A stretch of 17,152 nt of DNA from an uncultured bacterium (GCA_938091145.1 CALKMS010000126.1:1-17152); one strand, 5' to 3'. Positions 1 through 7,241 are shown, counted from the stretch's first letter. Program-made: numbers and translations. Notes: generated by a model not told the origin, from the sequence alone.

Positions 1-53
1 TAAAAAGCGGCGCTGTAAAAAAGGTTGTTTAACTTTCTTAATTCCCAAATCAT
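1..53 (-). CDS. Possible start of a further minus-strand gene, cut by the window edge
   Basis: An ATG at 53 opens a reading frame of 17 codons (MIWELRKLNNLFYSAAF) that runs off the window edge without a stop. It begins 7 bases after the stop codon of the metallo-hydrolase gene, as expected for the next gene of the same operon. The only ribosome-binding candidate is an AAGG about 12 bases upstream, so the start is weakly supported. Another open frame in the same 60 bases cannot be excluded. No family can be recognised from so few residues. Confidence 0.25.
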   Translation of the reverse strand, partial: MIWELRKLNNLFYSAAF

Positions 54-60
54 CGCCAGA

Positions 61-957
61 CTAAACCTTAATTTTCCAATGCAGGGAATTTTCTTTAATC
101 CGAAGATCAAGAAGGTTTTTGTTTTTAGCTCTCACCAGGTAAGAAATTACAGTTTGCCGAGCTAAAAAATAAGAAGGTAGATTATCTAACTGTTTTTTAT
201 GTCGGCGAGCAAGCTCTGTTAAAATAGTCTCGGTTTGATAAAAACCTTCAGCGACCAGCTCTACCACTTCTTTTCCTGTTTCTTCAATTTTCTCGAGATT
301 AAAGTCAATGATTTCTTGATACTTTTCATAAAAACCTGAGTGGGAAATTACTACACCTCGATTTTTTAATTCTGAAAGCTTCTTTAAAGTTTGTTCAGCT
401 TTTTCAACATCAGCAAAGTAAACAAAATAGTGCTTTTCCCACACCTCAGGCGAGAAAAAAGCATCAGCCAGGAAAACATAGTTTTCAAAAGCAATTCCCA
501 GCTGGAAAAGAGAGTGCCCCGCTAAATCAATAAAGCTAAGCTGAGTGCCTTCAATCTCAAATTCACCAGCGGTTACTGGTAAGTCAACCCGAGAGGGTTT
601 TGGCTGAAGGAACTCAACTTTTAATTCAACGGGTGGCACCCCACCAAAAAGATAAAAAGGCTCCCAAACTGGATATTTCATTATGCCTGCCTCACCAGCC
701 GGAGCTAAAACTTTTGCCTGGTAACGACTTAAAAAGTAATCATTTCCACCATAATGGTCAGCATGAGAATGAGTAGTGAATATCCAGTCAACTTTCAGCT
801 CTTCACTCTTTAAACATCGGTCGATTTTTTTAGCGTTATCTTTATTTAGACCAGTATCGATTAAGAGAACACGGTTATTGTTTAATCGAATCAGACCAAC
901 AGTTGTCGGGCCTTCCAAATAACCAAATTTTTTGCTGAGCCAGCAAATCTTTCTCAT
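61..957 (-). CDS. Metallo-beta-lactamase-fold hydrolase
   Basis: This is a 298-residue soluble protein of the metallo-beta-lactamase superfamily, whose members hydrolyse esters, thioesters or phosphodiesters at a two-metal site. The HxHxDH motif is THSHADHYGG, with H63, H65, D67 and H68. Further likely metal ligands are H148 (AGHS), D165 (LADAFF) and H206 (ISHSG), so the site looks complete. An early LLIDTG strand (31-36) is typical of the fold. Residues after about 215 form a charged helical tail, which could be a small winged-helix domain of the kind seen in LACTB2-like members. The substrate cannot be told from sequence. It starts 9 bases after the stop of the phosphodiesterase gene without a clear Shine-Dalgarno site, which suggests translational coupling. 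Confidence 0.85.
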   Translation of the reverse strand: MRKICWLSKKFGYLEGPTTVGLIRLNNNRVLLIDTGLNKDNAKKIDRCLKSEELKVDWIFTTHSHADHYGGNDYFLSRYQAKVLAPAGEAGIMKYPVWEPFYLFGGVPPVELKVEFLQPKPSRVDLPVTAGEFEIEGTQLSFIDLAGHSLFQLGIAFENYVFLADAFFSPEVWEKHYFVYFADVEKAEQTLKKLSELKNRGVVISHSGFYEKYQEIIDFNLEKIEETGKEVVELVAEGFYQTETILTELARRHKKQLDNLPSYFLARQTVISYLVRAKNKNLLDLRIKENSLHWKIKV

Positions 958-966
958 TTAAAGAAG

Positions 967-1518
967 CTAAAAGAGCGTTGCTTCTTCCAGAACAGTCCCG
1001 TCATTTAAACGAACAATCCTTACCAGTCCTTTCTTAAAAACGGCAAAAGTAGGAGGCTTGTTTTCTTTAGGAAGCGATGGACTCCCTGGATTCACCAGTA
1101 ACACGCCGTCTTCTTTCCTGAGGTGATAAGAGTGAGAGTGACCAGTCAAAACCAGGTTCACCTTCCACCTTTTTGCTAATTTTAAAAGCTCTTCTTCAGA
1201 AAAAATGTGACCGTGATGAACAAGTAAGGTTAGCTCTTCCAAGCGCAAGAGCAGATAAGGAGAAGCCAAAGGATAGCTCAAAGCTAACTGGTCAACATCG
1301 GAGTCGCAGTTTCCACGAGCAAAATAAATAGGTACGGTAAATCGATTTAACTCTTCTACCAGCAAAAGAGGTTTATAGCTTTCCAGTATCGGATTAAAAA
1401 TCCCGTGATAAAGCACATCGCCGGCGTGGACAACCAGGTCAAATTCTCTTAAATAAACTGACAACTCCTGCCAGGCTTTTATGTCTCCGTGAGTGTCACT
1501 AATTAGACCGATGTTCAT
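967..1518 (-). CDS. YfcE/MJ0936-type metallophosphoesterase
   Basis: This is a 183-residue calcineurin-like phosphoesterase. It carries the ordered metal-binding blocks of the YfcE/MJ0936 family: SDTHGD (D8, H10), AGDVLYHG (D34), RGNCD (N70, D72), HHGH (101-104) and TGHSHS (H127, H129), followed by the usual NPGSPSLP segment at 143-150. Its length is normal for the family. Characterised relatives are manganese-dependent phosphodiesterases active on artificial substrates, and the physiological substrate is unsettled. The ATG at 1518 is preceded by AGGGAGGG at close spacing, a strong Shine-Dalgarno match that fixes the start. It is the first gene of a short operon with the metallo-hydrolase. 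A consensus -10 box lies about 25 bases upstream of the start. Confidence 0.9.
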   Translation of the reverse strand: MNIGLISDTHGDIKAWQELSVYLREFDLVVHAGDVLYHGIFNPILESYKPLLLVEELNRFTVPIYFARGNCDSDVDQLALSYPLASPYLLLRLEELTLLVHHGHIFSEEELLKLAKRWKVNLVLTGHSHSYHLRKEDGVLLVNPGSPSLPKENKPPTFAVFKKGLVRIVRLNDGTVLEEATLF

Positions 1519-1542
1519 TTTCCCTCCCTGGTTTATTGGTTT

Positions 1543-1548
1543 ATTATA
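1543..1548 (-). promoter_or_regulatory. -10 box upstream of the phosphodiesterase gene
   Basis: Read on the minus strand, 1548-1543 is a perfect TATAAT, about 25 bases before the ATG at 1518 and just upstream of its Shine-Dalgarno site. No good TTGACA-like -35 lies 16-18 bases further up (TCTCAA at 17). The promoter call therefore rests on the -10 and its position. Confidence 0.4.
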
Positions 1549-1644
1549 TCGCTAAATAAATATATTTGAGAGGCTATATCCAGCATTTTAAATACATTTT
1601 ATCAACTTTAATCTCTCTGGCTCTTTTAAAAAAAGGAGAGTTTT

Positions 1645-1662
1645 TCCCTTATTCATAAGGGA
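1645..1662. repeat. Perfect 8-bp stem inverted repeat within a longer imperfect one
   Basis: TCCCTTAT and ATAAGGGA face each other across two bases. Flanking CTCTTTT/AAAAGAG-type runs (about 1620-1676) extend the dyad imperfectly. Neither strand has a T-run directly after the stem, so a classic intrinsic terminator is not supported. It lies in the gene-free stretch between the repeat block and the phosphodiesterase promoter. Confidence 0.5.
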
Positions 1663-1739
1663 GATTTAAAAAAGAGGGGTTCGGAAACCTCAAGCTCACT
1701 GTTTTTTAGCCAATGAGATTGCCACGCCTAAGAAAAGGT

Positions 1740-1942
1740 GTCATTGCGAAGACGGCGAGCCGAAGGCGAAGCAGGACGAAGCAATCGCAGAGATTGCCAC
1801 GCTCCTCCCTGCGGTCGTCGCTCCCAATGACATTCTCCGGGGTCATTGCGAGGAGCGGAGCGACGAAGCAATCTCAAAGATTGTGTCTTTACTCTCAGAG
1901 AATGGGATTGCCACGCTCGCCTTGCGGCTCGCTCGCAATGAC
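1740..1942 (+). repeat. Repeat pair A-B (first copy of a ~204-bp duplication)
   Basis: Units at 1740-1831 and 1842-1942 are separated by ATTCTCCGGG. The pair recurs 398 bases downstream at 2138-2341 with about nine differences by eye, including one single-base indel. The second unit carries extra sequence between its left and right halves (around 1878-1908). Both units have inverted ends. Confidence 0.8.
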
Positions 1943-1952
1943 ATTCTCCCGC

Positions 1953-2094
1953 GTCATTGCGAGGGTGCGTAAGCACCCGAAGCAATCTCAGAGATTGCCA
2001 CGCCTTGAAAAAAGGTGTCATTGCGAGGGTGCGTAAGCACCCGAAGCAATCTCAGAGATTGCCACGCCTTCGCTTTGCTCAGGCTCGCAATGAC
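1953..2094 (+). repeat. Repeat pair C-D with 54 identical bases
   Basis: Positions 1953-2006 and 2017-2070 are identical over 54 bases, offset by 64. Each contains two local hairpins: GGGTGC-GTAA-GCACCC with a GNRA-type loop, and GCAATCTC-A-GAGATTGC (1982-1998 in the first copy). Copy D continues to a proper CTCGCAATGAC end at 2094. Copy C lacks its right end and stops in an A-rich join at about 2007-2013. Confidence 0.8.
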
Positions 2095-2137
2095 AAAAAA
2101 GGTGTTTGCTCAGGCTCGCAATGACATTCCCCCATGT

Positions 2138-2341
2138 GTCATTGCGAGGACGGCGAGCCGAAGGCGAAGCAGGACGAAGCAATCTCCGGGATTGCCACGC
2201 TCCTCCCTGCGGTCGTCGCTCGCAATGACATTCTCCGGTGTCATTGCGAGGAGCGGAGCGACGAAGCAATCGCAAAGATTTGTGTCTTTTCTCTCAGAGA
2301 ATGGGATTGCCACGCTCGCCTTGCGGCTCGCTCGCAATGAC
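2138..2341 (+). repeat. Repeat pair E-F (second copy of the ~204-bp duplication)
   Basis: This is nearly identical to 1740-1942 at a constant 398-base offset, including the ATTCTCCGG-type linker between its two units (2138-2229 and 2240-2341). The shared linker shows that the pair was duplicated as one segment and did not arise from two independent unit insertions. Confidence 0.8.
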
Positions 2342-2707
2342 AAGAAAGGTCTTGGCTCGCTCGCAATGACAAGAAAGTCTTGGCCCACATTTACAAAAAA
2401 TGACTTGCAATGGCAATTAGATTGCTTCGCTGCGCTCGCAATGACAAGAAAGGGCTCGGCTCGCTCGCAATGACGAAATAAAGGCGTCTTTGCTCGCAAT
2501 GACAACGAGATTGCTTCGCTTCGCTCGCAATGACCAAAAAGGCTCGAAATGACAGAAAAGGCAGCTGGGCTCGCAATGACAAGGAAAGACGTTCTACTTA
2601 GGTGCGTAGTGACAAAAAAAAGAGAGCGCAAGCTGGTAATGACAACAATAACAAGGCAGAGGCAACTTGAGATAAGAATTTTAAAGCAATAATCTAAGAG
2701 GAATTAA

Positions 2708-3469
2708 TTATCCCCACACAAACTGGTAAATTCCTTGACCCAACTTCTGGCTGTTTTTGATTTTTTCGTAAACATAATTTTTAGCGCTTTTTGCAGCTTC
2801 CATAAAGTCCTGCCCCCTCAAAAGAAAACAAAGTAAAGATGTGGAGTAAGCACAACCCGTGCCTCTAACCTCCTTTTCTAAAACTGGCAAGCTTATGGAA
2901 GTGAAATTGCCATTGTCATAAATAAAATCCATAGCTCGATGCTTTTGATAATGCCCCCCTTTAATCACAAACCTCGAGCTAAAATTTGAAAGCCGGGCTA
3001 CTAATTCTTCAAGATGTTCAATGTTTAAACCAGTAAAAATTTCCGCTTCCATAACATTATAAGTAACAACATCAGCTAAGGGAAAAATCTCAGTTTTGTA
3101 AAAATTTAGCATTTCTTTTGCTACCAGTGCCGTTCCGTCGGAAGCGTTTAATACTGGATCACAAACCACTGGTTTAATTTGCGAATTCAAAACAAAATCT
3201 CTAACTACTTCCGCCAGCCTCGCCCTTGGCAAAAGTCCTAACTTTAAACCAGAAATTTCTCCTTCTTCAAATAAAACTGACAGAGTTTCTTTTAAAACCT
3301 TTGCTTCCACCGGATAAACCCCGACTACTTGTTTGCTATTTTGAGAGGTTAAAGAAGTGACGGCTGAATAACAATAATAACCATGTTCTCGAGCTACTTC
3401 AAAGTCAACCAAAACTCCCGCCCCACCTGAAGGGTCAAGGCCAGCAATCGACAAAATCTTGTTCTTCAA
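2708..3469 (-). CDS. thiD: ThiD-like hydroxymethylpyrimidine (phosphate) kinase
   Basis: This is a 253-residue ribokinase-fold kinase of the ThiD family, which phosphorylates hydroxymethylpyrimidine and its phosphate in thiamine synthesis or salvage. The N-terminal SIAGLDPSGGAG (7-18), the substrate-loop Gln in TSQNS (Q43), DPVLNASDG (104-112), VIKGGH (168-173) and the anion-hole/catalytic RGTGC (202-206, C206) are in the expected order. Several blocks differ from common ThiD (GLLPR for GMLAS, TYNVMEAE for TPNxxEA, TGCA for TGCT), so the substrate may differ. The start is TTG, in a 4-base overlap with the cobO stop (TTGA), with GGAG-type sequence upstream. It is the last gene of the MarR/exporter operon, and being coupled to cobO is unusual. 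A related B6-type kinase is the alternative. Confidence 0.8.
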   Translation of the reverse strand: MKNKILSIAGLDPSGGAGVLVDFEVAREHGYYCYSAVTSLTSQNSKQVVGVYPVEAKVLKETLSVLFEEGEISGLKLGLLPRARLAEVVRDFVLNSQIKPVVCDPVLNASDGTALVAKEMLNFYKTEIFPLADVVTYNVMEAEIFTGLNIEHLEELVARLSNFSSRFVIKGGHYQKHRAMDFIYDNGNFTSISLPVLEKEVRGTGCAYSTSLLCFLLRGQDFMEAAKSAKNYVYEKIKNSQKLGQGIYQFVWG

Positions 3470-3975
3470 TACTCCACTCCTTTTCGTGCCATAACGCCTT
3501 TCGCAAAAGGATGTTTCACTTCCTTCATTTCAGTAGCTAAATCGGCTAAATCTATTAACTCTTGAGAGGCTCTTCGACCAGTTAAGACAATGTCCATAAG
3601 CTCTTTTTTCTCTTTTAGAAAGTTCAACACCATTTTAGGCTCGAGTAAATTTTCTGAAAGAACAAGATTTAATTCATCCAAAATTATAAGGCCATATTCG
3701 CCTCTCTCAAGTTCGGAAATTAAAAACTCCCAACCTCTTTTAACCGGCTCAAGGCGGATTTCTCTTTCCTTTAAAGAACAAATTTCTGGCGGACCAGTTT
3801 GGTAAATCTTGACTTGAGAAGGAAAGGCGCTTTTCAAGGCATTTATTTCCCCATATTCCTGCCCTTTTAAAAACTGAATTAAAAGAACCTTTTCTCCCCA
3901 GCCAAGCTTACGAAGAGCCTGGCCCAAAGCCGCTGTTGTTTTTCCTTTGCCATCTCCAGTAAAAATCATTAACAT
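3466..3975 (-). CDS. cobO: Cob(I)yrinic acid a,c-diamide / corrinoid adenosyltransferase (CobO/BtuR type)
   Basis: This 169-residue enzyme transfers the adenosyl group of ATP to the reduced cobalt of corrinoids, yielding the adenosyl form needed by CobU and CobS. It is a cytoplasmic P-loop protein, with Walker A GDGKGKTT (7-14), LIQFLKGQE (32-40), IILDELN (97-103), LTGR (131-134) and the typical ending KHPFAKGVMARKGVEY. Length is normal for the family. The ATG at 3975 has AGGA 9 bases upstream. It follows the CobC-like gene by 21 bases and overlaps thiD by 4, so the three are probably co-transcribed. No riboswitch precedes this operon, unlike the other B12 genes in the window. Confidence 0.95.
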   Translation of the reverse strand: MLMIFTGDGKGKTTAALGQALRKLGWGEKVLLIQFLKGQEYGEINALKSAFPSQVKIYQTGPPEICSLKEREIRLEPVKRGWEFLISELERGEYGLIILDELNLVLSENLLEPKMVLNFLKEKKELMDIVLTGRRASQELIDLADLATEMKEVKHPFAKGVMARKGVEY

Positions 3976-3996
3976 TTCGCTTTCCTGTTTACTCTC

Positions 3997-4614
3997 TTAT
4001 TTTAAACCACTTTTTCTTAAATGACAGGTATCGTTGAGATAAAGAAGAAAAGGTCGGCTATCAGCAAAGCCAATTGCCGAAACCGAAGAATTGCTGATTA
4101 AAAAGCTGGCAAAAGGAACTCGTTTATGGTCTAAAATTGAACCAACGATAGTTTTAATTACCCCGCCATGCGTTACCGCCAAACCTGTCTTTTCGGGTCT
4201 GTGAGACATCTGATCTAAAAAGCTCTTCACTCTTTGAGTCACGCTTTCCCATTTTTCACCAGAGGGTATTTCAACTTTTGAAGGGCTGAAAAGCCAGCGG
4301 TCAATCAAGTCGCCAAACTTCTGCTTAATTTCTTCATAAGTCAAGCCTTCCCAATCGCCAAAATCCACTTCGACAAGCTCTGCAAGAACTTCTACTTTCA
4401 GACCATTTTCTTTGCCAATTATCTCAGCTGTCTGGATTGCTCTTTTTAAAGGACTGCTAAAAATTATTTCGACCTTTTCAGTGGAAAACCTTTGAGCTAA
4501 ACGACGAGCTTGTTTTGCCCCCTCTTCAGAAAGCGGTAAGTCAGTTCTTCCGATATAGCGTCGTTCAGCGTTCCAGATAGTCTCGCCGTGTCGCACCAAA
4601 AAAAGCTTTTCCAT
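3997..4614 (-). CDS. cobC: Histidine phosphatase, probable alpha-ribazole phosphatase
   Basis: This is a 205-residue histidine phosphatase (phosphoglycerate-mutase-like). The phosphohistidine motif is LVRHGET (R8, H9, G10, E11). The second arginine is R58 (SSPLKRA), the likely acid is E82 (VEVDFGDWEG), and the second histidine is H149 (VTHGG). The FGDWEGLTYEEI block is typical of CobC and related enzymes. CobC removes the phosphate from alpha-ribazole 5'-phosphate made by CobT, or from adenosylcobalamin phosphate. Sequence alone does not separate CobC from other small-molecule phosphatases, and the assignment rests on adjacency to cobO and the B12 context. I start at ATG 4614; an in-frame TTG two codons earlier is possible. 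Neither has a clear Shine-Dalgarno site. Confidence 0.75.
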   Translation of the reverse strand: MEKLFLVRHGETIWNAERRYIGRTDLPLSEEGAKQARRLAQRFSTEKVEIIFSSPLKRAIQTAEIIGKENGLKVEVLAELVEVDFGDWEGLTYEEIKQKFGDLIDRWLFSPSKVEIPSGEKWESVTQRVKSFLDQMSHRPEKTGLAVTHGGVIKTIVGSILDHKRVPFASFLISNSSVSAIGFADSRPFLLYLNDTCHLRKSGLK

Positions 4615-4651
4615 AAACAAAGTTTAACATAGCAAACTTTGGTCAAAACGA

Positions 4652-5113
4652 TTAAGCCCTTCGTTTTTTCTCATTTATGCGGTTTTCCTTAAGAATTTTC
4701 CGAAAAATATTGAGAAGAGTCTCAATCTCTTCTTCGGTTAAGTCAGCAAATAAAAGCTCAAAAGCCTGGCGAGTTTTTTTTCGAGAACTATTTAAAAAAC
4801 TCTTTCCTTTGCCAGACAGTTTAACTAGCCGAAGTCTTCTATCATCTTTATCAACTTTGATCGTCACCAACTTATTTTCTAATAAACCATTTATATATTG
4901 AGATACGGCGCTCGGCGTAATGCCAAGCTCGCTGGCTAACTCGCCGGGATGTTTTTCGCCTGTCTTTTTAAGCAAGCACAAAAGCCGCCAGTGAACAGGA
5001 GAAAGTTTCTTATCGCTAAAAGATAATTTTAAATTTTCGAAAGCTACTTTCTTGAGCTGGTGAAACGAGCCAATGAGTTCAACCATTAGCTTTTCCTTTT
5101 TGGTTGTTTTCAT
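4652..5113 (-). CDS. MarR-family transcriptional regulator
   Basis: This is a 153-residue winged-helix protein with MarR architecture. N- and C-terminal helices for dimerisation flank a DNA-binding core at about 38-102, with HPGELASELGITPSAVSQYINGL as the helix-turn-helix. DKDDRRLRLVKLS is the wing carrying the DxR signature (D91, R93). Such proteins usually repress their own operon and neighbouring efflux genes and let go on binding a small ligand. The ATG overlaps the stop of the ABC permease (ATGA), so it is translated from the exporter mRNA, and it is followed 37 bases later by the CobC-like gene. Palindromes over the operon promoter (7178-7202) are candidate operators. The ligand is unknown. 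Confidence 0.88.
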   Translation of the reverse strand: MKTTKKEKLMVELIGSFHQLKKVAFENLKLSFSDKKLSPVHWRLLCLLKKTGEKHPGELASELGITPSAVSQYINGLLENKLVTIKVDKDDRRLRLVKLSGKGKSFLNSSRKKTRQAFELLFADLTEEEIETLLNIFRKILKENRINEKKRRA

Positions 5114-6321
5114 CGAGTAATCATCCTCTTAAAAATTGGGACAGAGATGGAAGTGGTCACAAAACCAAAAACGAAAAGGATCAAAAGCTCATAACTAATC
5201 GAAGAAAAAGAGGCTCCTAAAACTATTACTTTTCTCAAAGCCTCAATAGCGTAGGTTAAAGGAATTGCCTTGGAAATATATTGCATAAATTTAGGCATCA
5301 TTGAAATAGGAAAAAAGACGCCTGATAAAAAAAGCATTGGAAACTGAAACATAAAAAGAAGCTGAGTTGCTGTCTCCTGCTCCGCAGCTGCAGCGGAAAC
5401 CAAAATGCCAAAACCAACAAAAGAAAAGACTCCTAAAATAAGAATTAAAAGGACCAGAAGAAGACTGCCGTAAACCTTGACACCAAAAACCAGCCAGGCA
5501 AGTAGAAGAACAAGCGAACCTTGAATAAGACCTCGAATTGTTTGAGCCAACGCCTTTCCTAAAATAATCGCCAGTCGGTCAACTGGAGAAATCAAAATTC
5601 CATCAAGTGTGCCCTGTTCTTTCTCGCGAGCGATAGAAGCAGCAAGCCCGGTCAAAACTGCCGTCATTACAATCATCGCAATAATCCCTGGAGCAACAAA
5701 TTGGAAATAATTATGTTTCTCGGGAACAATACCTTTAAACTCAACTCTAACTGGGTCAAGAAGGTTTTTCAGATTCAAAGACTTATCAGAAGCAAAGCTT
5801 GCCACCTCTGATTTAATCAAAATCTTATCTTTAATTACTTTAGTGGCCAAAGTTTTTGAGTAAAGAGAAACCAATTGGGCTAAAATTTGATTGTACATTT
5901 GAGAAGCCTGAGGATTGGCTTGATCTTCAACAATATAAATAGTTGCTTTTTTTCCCCGATTTATTCGCTCAGAAAAATCGGTCGGGATGTAAATTCCTCC
6001 ATTGACCTCATGAGACCTAATTCCATTTTTTACCGCCCCAAGGCTTGTGTATTTTTTAATGTTAAAAACTTTTTTCCCATCAGAAGTTTTAAATTTCTTC
6101 AGCATTTGCTCGAACCCCTGGGAATAAAAACCTTTATCAAGATTAGCCAGGCCAATGTGGGCGTCTTTTAAAGCATTTTCGCTGGGAAAAATAAAACCGA
6201 CCATAACCATCATAAAAATCGGCATCAGAAAAAAAGAAAACAACCGCGCTTTGTCTCGAGAAAACTCGATTAAATCTTTTCGAGAAATAATTAAAAGGTC
6301 ACGCAATAATTTCAACTTCAA
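5110..6321 (-). CDS. ABC-2 type exporter permease
   Basis: This is a 403-residue membrane protein of the ABC-2 permease group, as in DrrB/YhgE-type drug or lipid exporters. One membrane segment at about 27-47 is followed by a long extracytoplasmic domain (about 48-205). A cluster of five further segments runs from about 208 to the end. It includes the conserved loop REKEQGTLDGILISPVDR and the LSGVFFPISMMPKFMQYISKAIPLTYAIEALR block typical of the family. The start is TTG at 6321 or the second TTG at 6315; AAGGAG lies 3 and 9 bases upstream respectively, so 6315 has the better spacing. It lies 26 bases after its ATPase gene and overlaps marR by 4 bases. The exported substrate cannot be inferred. 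Confidence 0.87.
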   Translation of the reverse strand: MKLKLLRDLLIISRKDLIEFSRDKARLFSFFLMPIFMMVMVGFIFPSENALKDAHIGLANLDKGFYSQGFEQMLKKFKTSDGKKVFNIKKYTSLGAVKNGIRSHEVNGGIYIPTDFSERINRGKKATIYIVEDQANPQASQMYNQILAQLVSLYSKTLATKVIKDKILIKSEVASFASDKSLNLKNLLDPVRVEFKGIVPEKHNYFQFVAPGIIAMIVMTAVLTGLAASIAREKEQGTLDGILISPVDRLAIILGKALAQTIRGLIQGSLVLLLAWLVFGVKVYGSLLLVLLILILGVFSFVGFGILVSAAAAEQETATQLLFMFQFPMLFLSGVFFPISMMPKFMQYISKAIPLTYAIEALRKVIVLGASFSSISYELLILFVFGFVTTSISVPIFKRMITR

Positions 6322-6347
6322 TCTCTCCTTTTCAATTTAGCAAAGAT

Positions 6348-7145
6348 TTAAGAATGATACCTGCCATTTCCGGTTTGAGGTCGGGACAACGGAACATCTC
6401 GAATTTTCTCCCCAGTTAGAAAGAGATAAACATCCTCAAGGTTAGGGTTTTCCTTTTCAGGCGCTAATTTTTTTAAATTTTCAACGGTATCTACAGCTAT
6501 GATTTTGCCATGGTCCATAATAGCTATCCGATCGCAAAGCATTTCAGCATCAAACATATCATGAGTGGTTAACACTACTGTAACCCCATGTTCTTTAAGT
6601 TCCTTAATGAAATTCCTAATTGCTCGGGTAGTTTGGGGGTCTAAACCCATAGTCGGCTCGTCAAGAAAAAGAACCTCAGGTTCAGTCAGGAGAGCTCGAG
6701 CAATATTTATCCTCTGTTTCATTCCCGTCGAAAAAAACATCACCATTGTATGCATCCAATCATTCATATGAAGACGGGAAACCCATCTCTCTGCTCTCTC
6801 TTTAATTGTTTTTTCTTCAAGACCGTAAAGCTTTCCAAAAAACTGTAGATTTTCAAAGGGCGTCAAGCGGTTGTAAAGTATTACTTTTTCAGCCACCAAA
6901 CCAATTTTTTCCCGAACTTTTTCCGGGTTCTTAATAATGTCATATCCAGCAACCTCAGCTGTTCCCCGAGATGGAGTGAGCAAAGTCGTAAGCATTCTTA
7001 TAGTTGTAGACTTACCAGCCCCATTGGGTCCCAGTAACCCGAAAACTTCAGCTTTACCGACCTCAAAATTTACCCGATCGACAGCAGTCAGATTACCGAA
7101 CCTTTTGGTAAGCTGATCAGTTTTAATTACAATTTCAGAAGACAT
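6348..7145 (-). CDS. ABC exporter ATP-binding protein (DrrA/NatA type)
   Basis: This is a 265-residue ABC ATPase that would power the ABC-2 permease encoded next to it. Walker A is GPNGAGKST (39-47), the signature is the family variant STGMKQR (139-145), Walker B with its glutamate is EVLFLDEP (157-164), and the switch histidine is H195 (TTHD). The Q-loop position reads VAEK, with Glu (E86) where Gln is usual; this loop varies in the NatA/DrrA group. An in-frame TAA directly precedes the ATG, so the start cannot be further upstream. The nearest Shine-Dalgarno candidate GAGGAG is 16 bases away, which is long. It is the first gene of the operon that continues through marR to cobC, cobO and thiD. 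Confidence 0.92.
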   Translation of the reverse strand: MSSEIVIKTDQLTKRFGNLTAVDRVNFEVGKAEVFGLLGPNGAGKSTTIRMLTTLLTPSRGTAEVAGYDIIKNPEKVREKIGLVAEKVILYNRLTPFENLQFFGKLYGLEEKTIKERAERWVSRLHMNDWMHTMVMFFSTGMKQRINIARALLTEPEVLFLDEPTMGLDPQTTRAIRNFIKELKEHGVTVVLTTHDMFDAEMLCDRIAIMDHGKIIAVDTVENLKKLAPEKENPNLEDVYLFLTGEKIRDVPLSRPQTGNGRYHS

Positions 7146-7177
7146 TTAGTTAGTTTTATCTCTCCTCATATAGTTTA

Positions 7178-7202
7178 AAACTTAAAAAGTTTAGTAACTA
7201 AA
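7178..7202. promoter_or_regulatory. Overlapping palindromes, candidate MarR operator
   Basis: Two perfect dyads overlap: AAACTTAAAAAGTTT (7178-7192) and TTTAGTAACTAAA (7190-7202). The second touches the predicted -10 box and start point of the exporter operon promoter, an ideal position for a repressor. The operon itself encodes a MarR protein, whose family commonly autorepresses through such dyads. The AT-rich context makes chance dyads possible. Confidence 0.4.
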
Positions 7203-7228
7203 ATAATTTATTCCTTAATTTTTGTCAA
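7200..7228 (-). promoter_or_regulatory. Promoter of the exporter-marR-cobC-cobO-thiD operon
   Basis: On the minus strand a perfect -35 TTGACA (7228-7223) is followed after 17 bases by TATTTT (7205-7200, four of six matches). Transcription would start near 7193, about 50 bases before the ATG at 7145. No second convincing promoter is seen between the genes downstream. Confidence 0.55.
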
Positions 7229-7241
7229 ACTCCCTCTTCAA

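Larger units (their letters stand above)
1709..2644. repeat. Block of GTCATTGCGAG palindromic repeats
   Basis: About 930 bases are filled with variants of one element. Each full unit opens with GTCATTGCGAG, continues through a CGAAGCAATC block and a GATTGCCACG block, and closes with CTCGCAATGAC, the reverse complement of its opening. Six unit openings are visible at 1740, 1842, 1953, 2017, 2138 and 2240. From about 2348 to 2644 only right-hand halves remain: several copies ending in CTCGCAATGAC, then decaying ones. The block is much richer in GC than the genes around it. Reading frames up to 173 codons cross it on both strands, but they translate the repeat itself and are not genes. The block fills the gap between thiD and the phosphodiesterase gene; no gene is seen in it. 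Confidence 0.9.

Noticed and set aside
1645..1662. Intrinsic terminator
   Set aside because: The stem is perfect, but on neither strand is it followed directly by a T-run; the next bases are GATTTAAA on plus and AAAACTC on minus.
1713..2631. Reading frames up to 173 codons on both strands across the repeat block
   Set aside because: Their translations are the repeat unit read over and over (for example HCERSEAI, RNDKK, SLRA patterns) in several frames at once, with no ribosome-binding sites. They are a by-product of the stop-poor GC-rich repeats.
1709..2644. CRISPR array
   Set aside because: Units vary in length, abut or share short linkers, and carry inverted ends. There are no constant-length unique spacers and no cas genes in the window.
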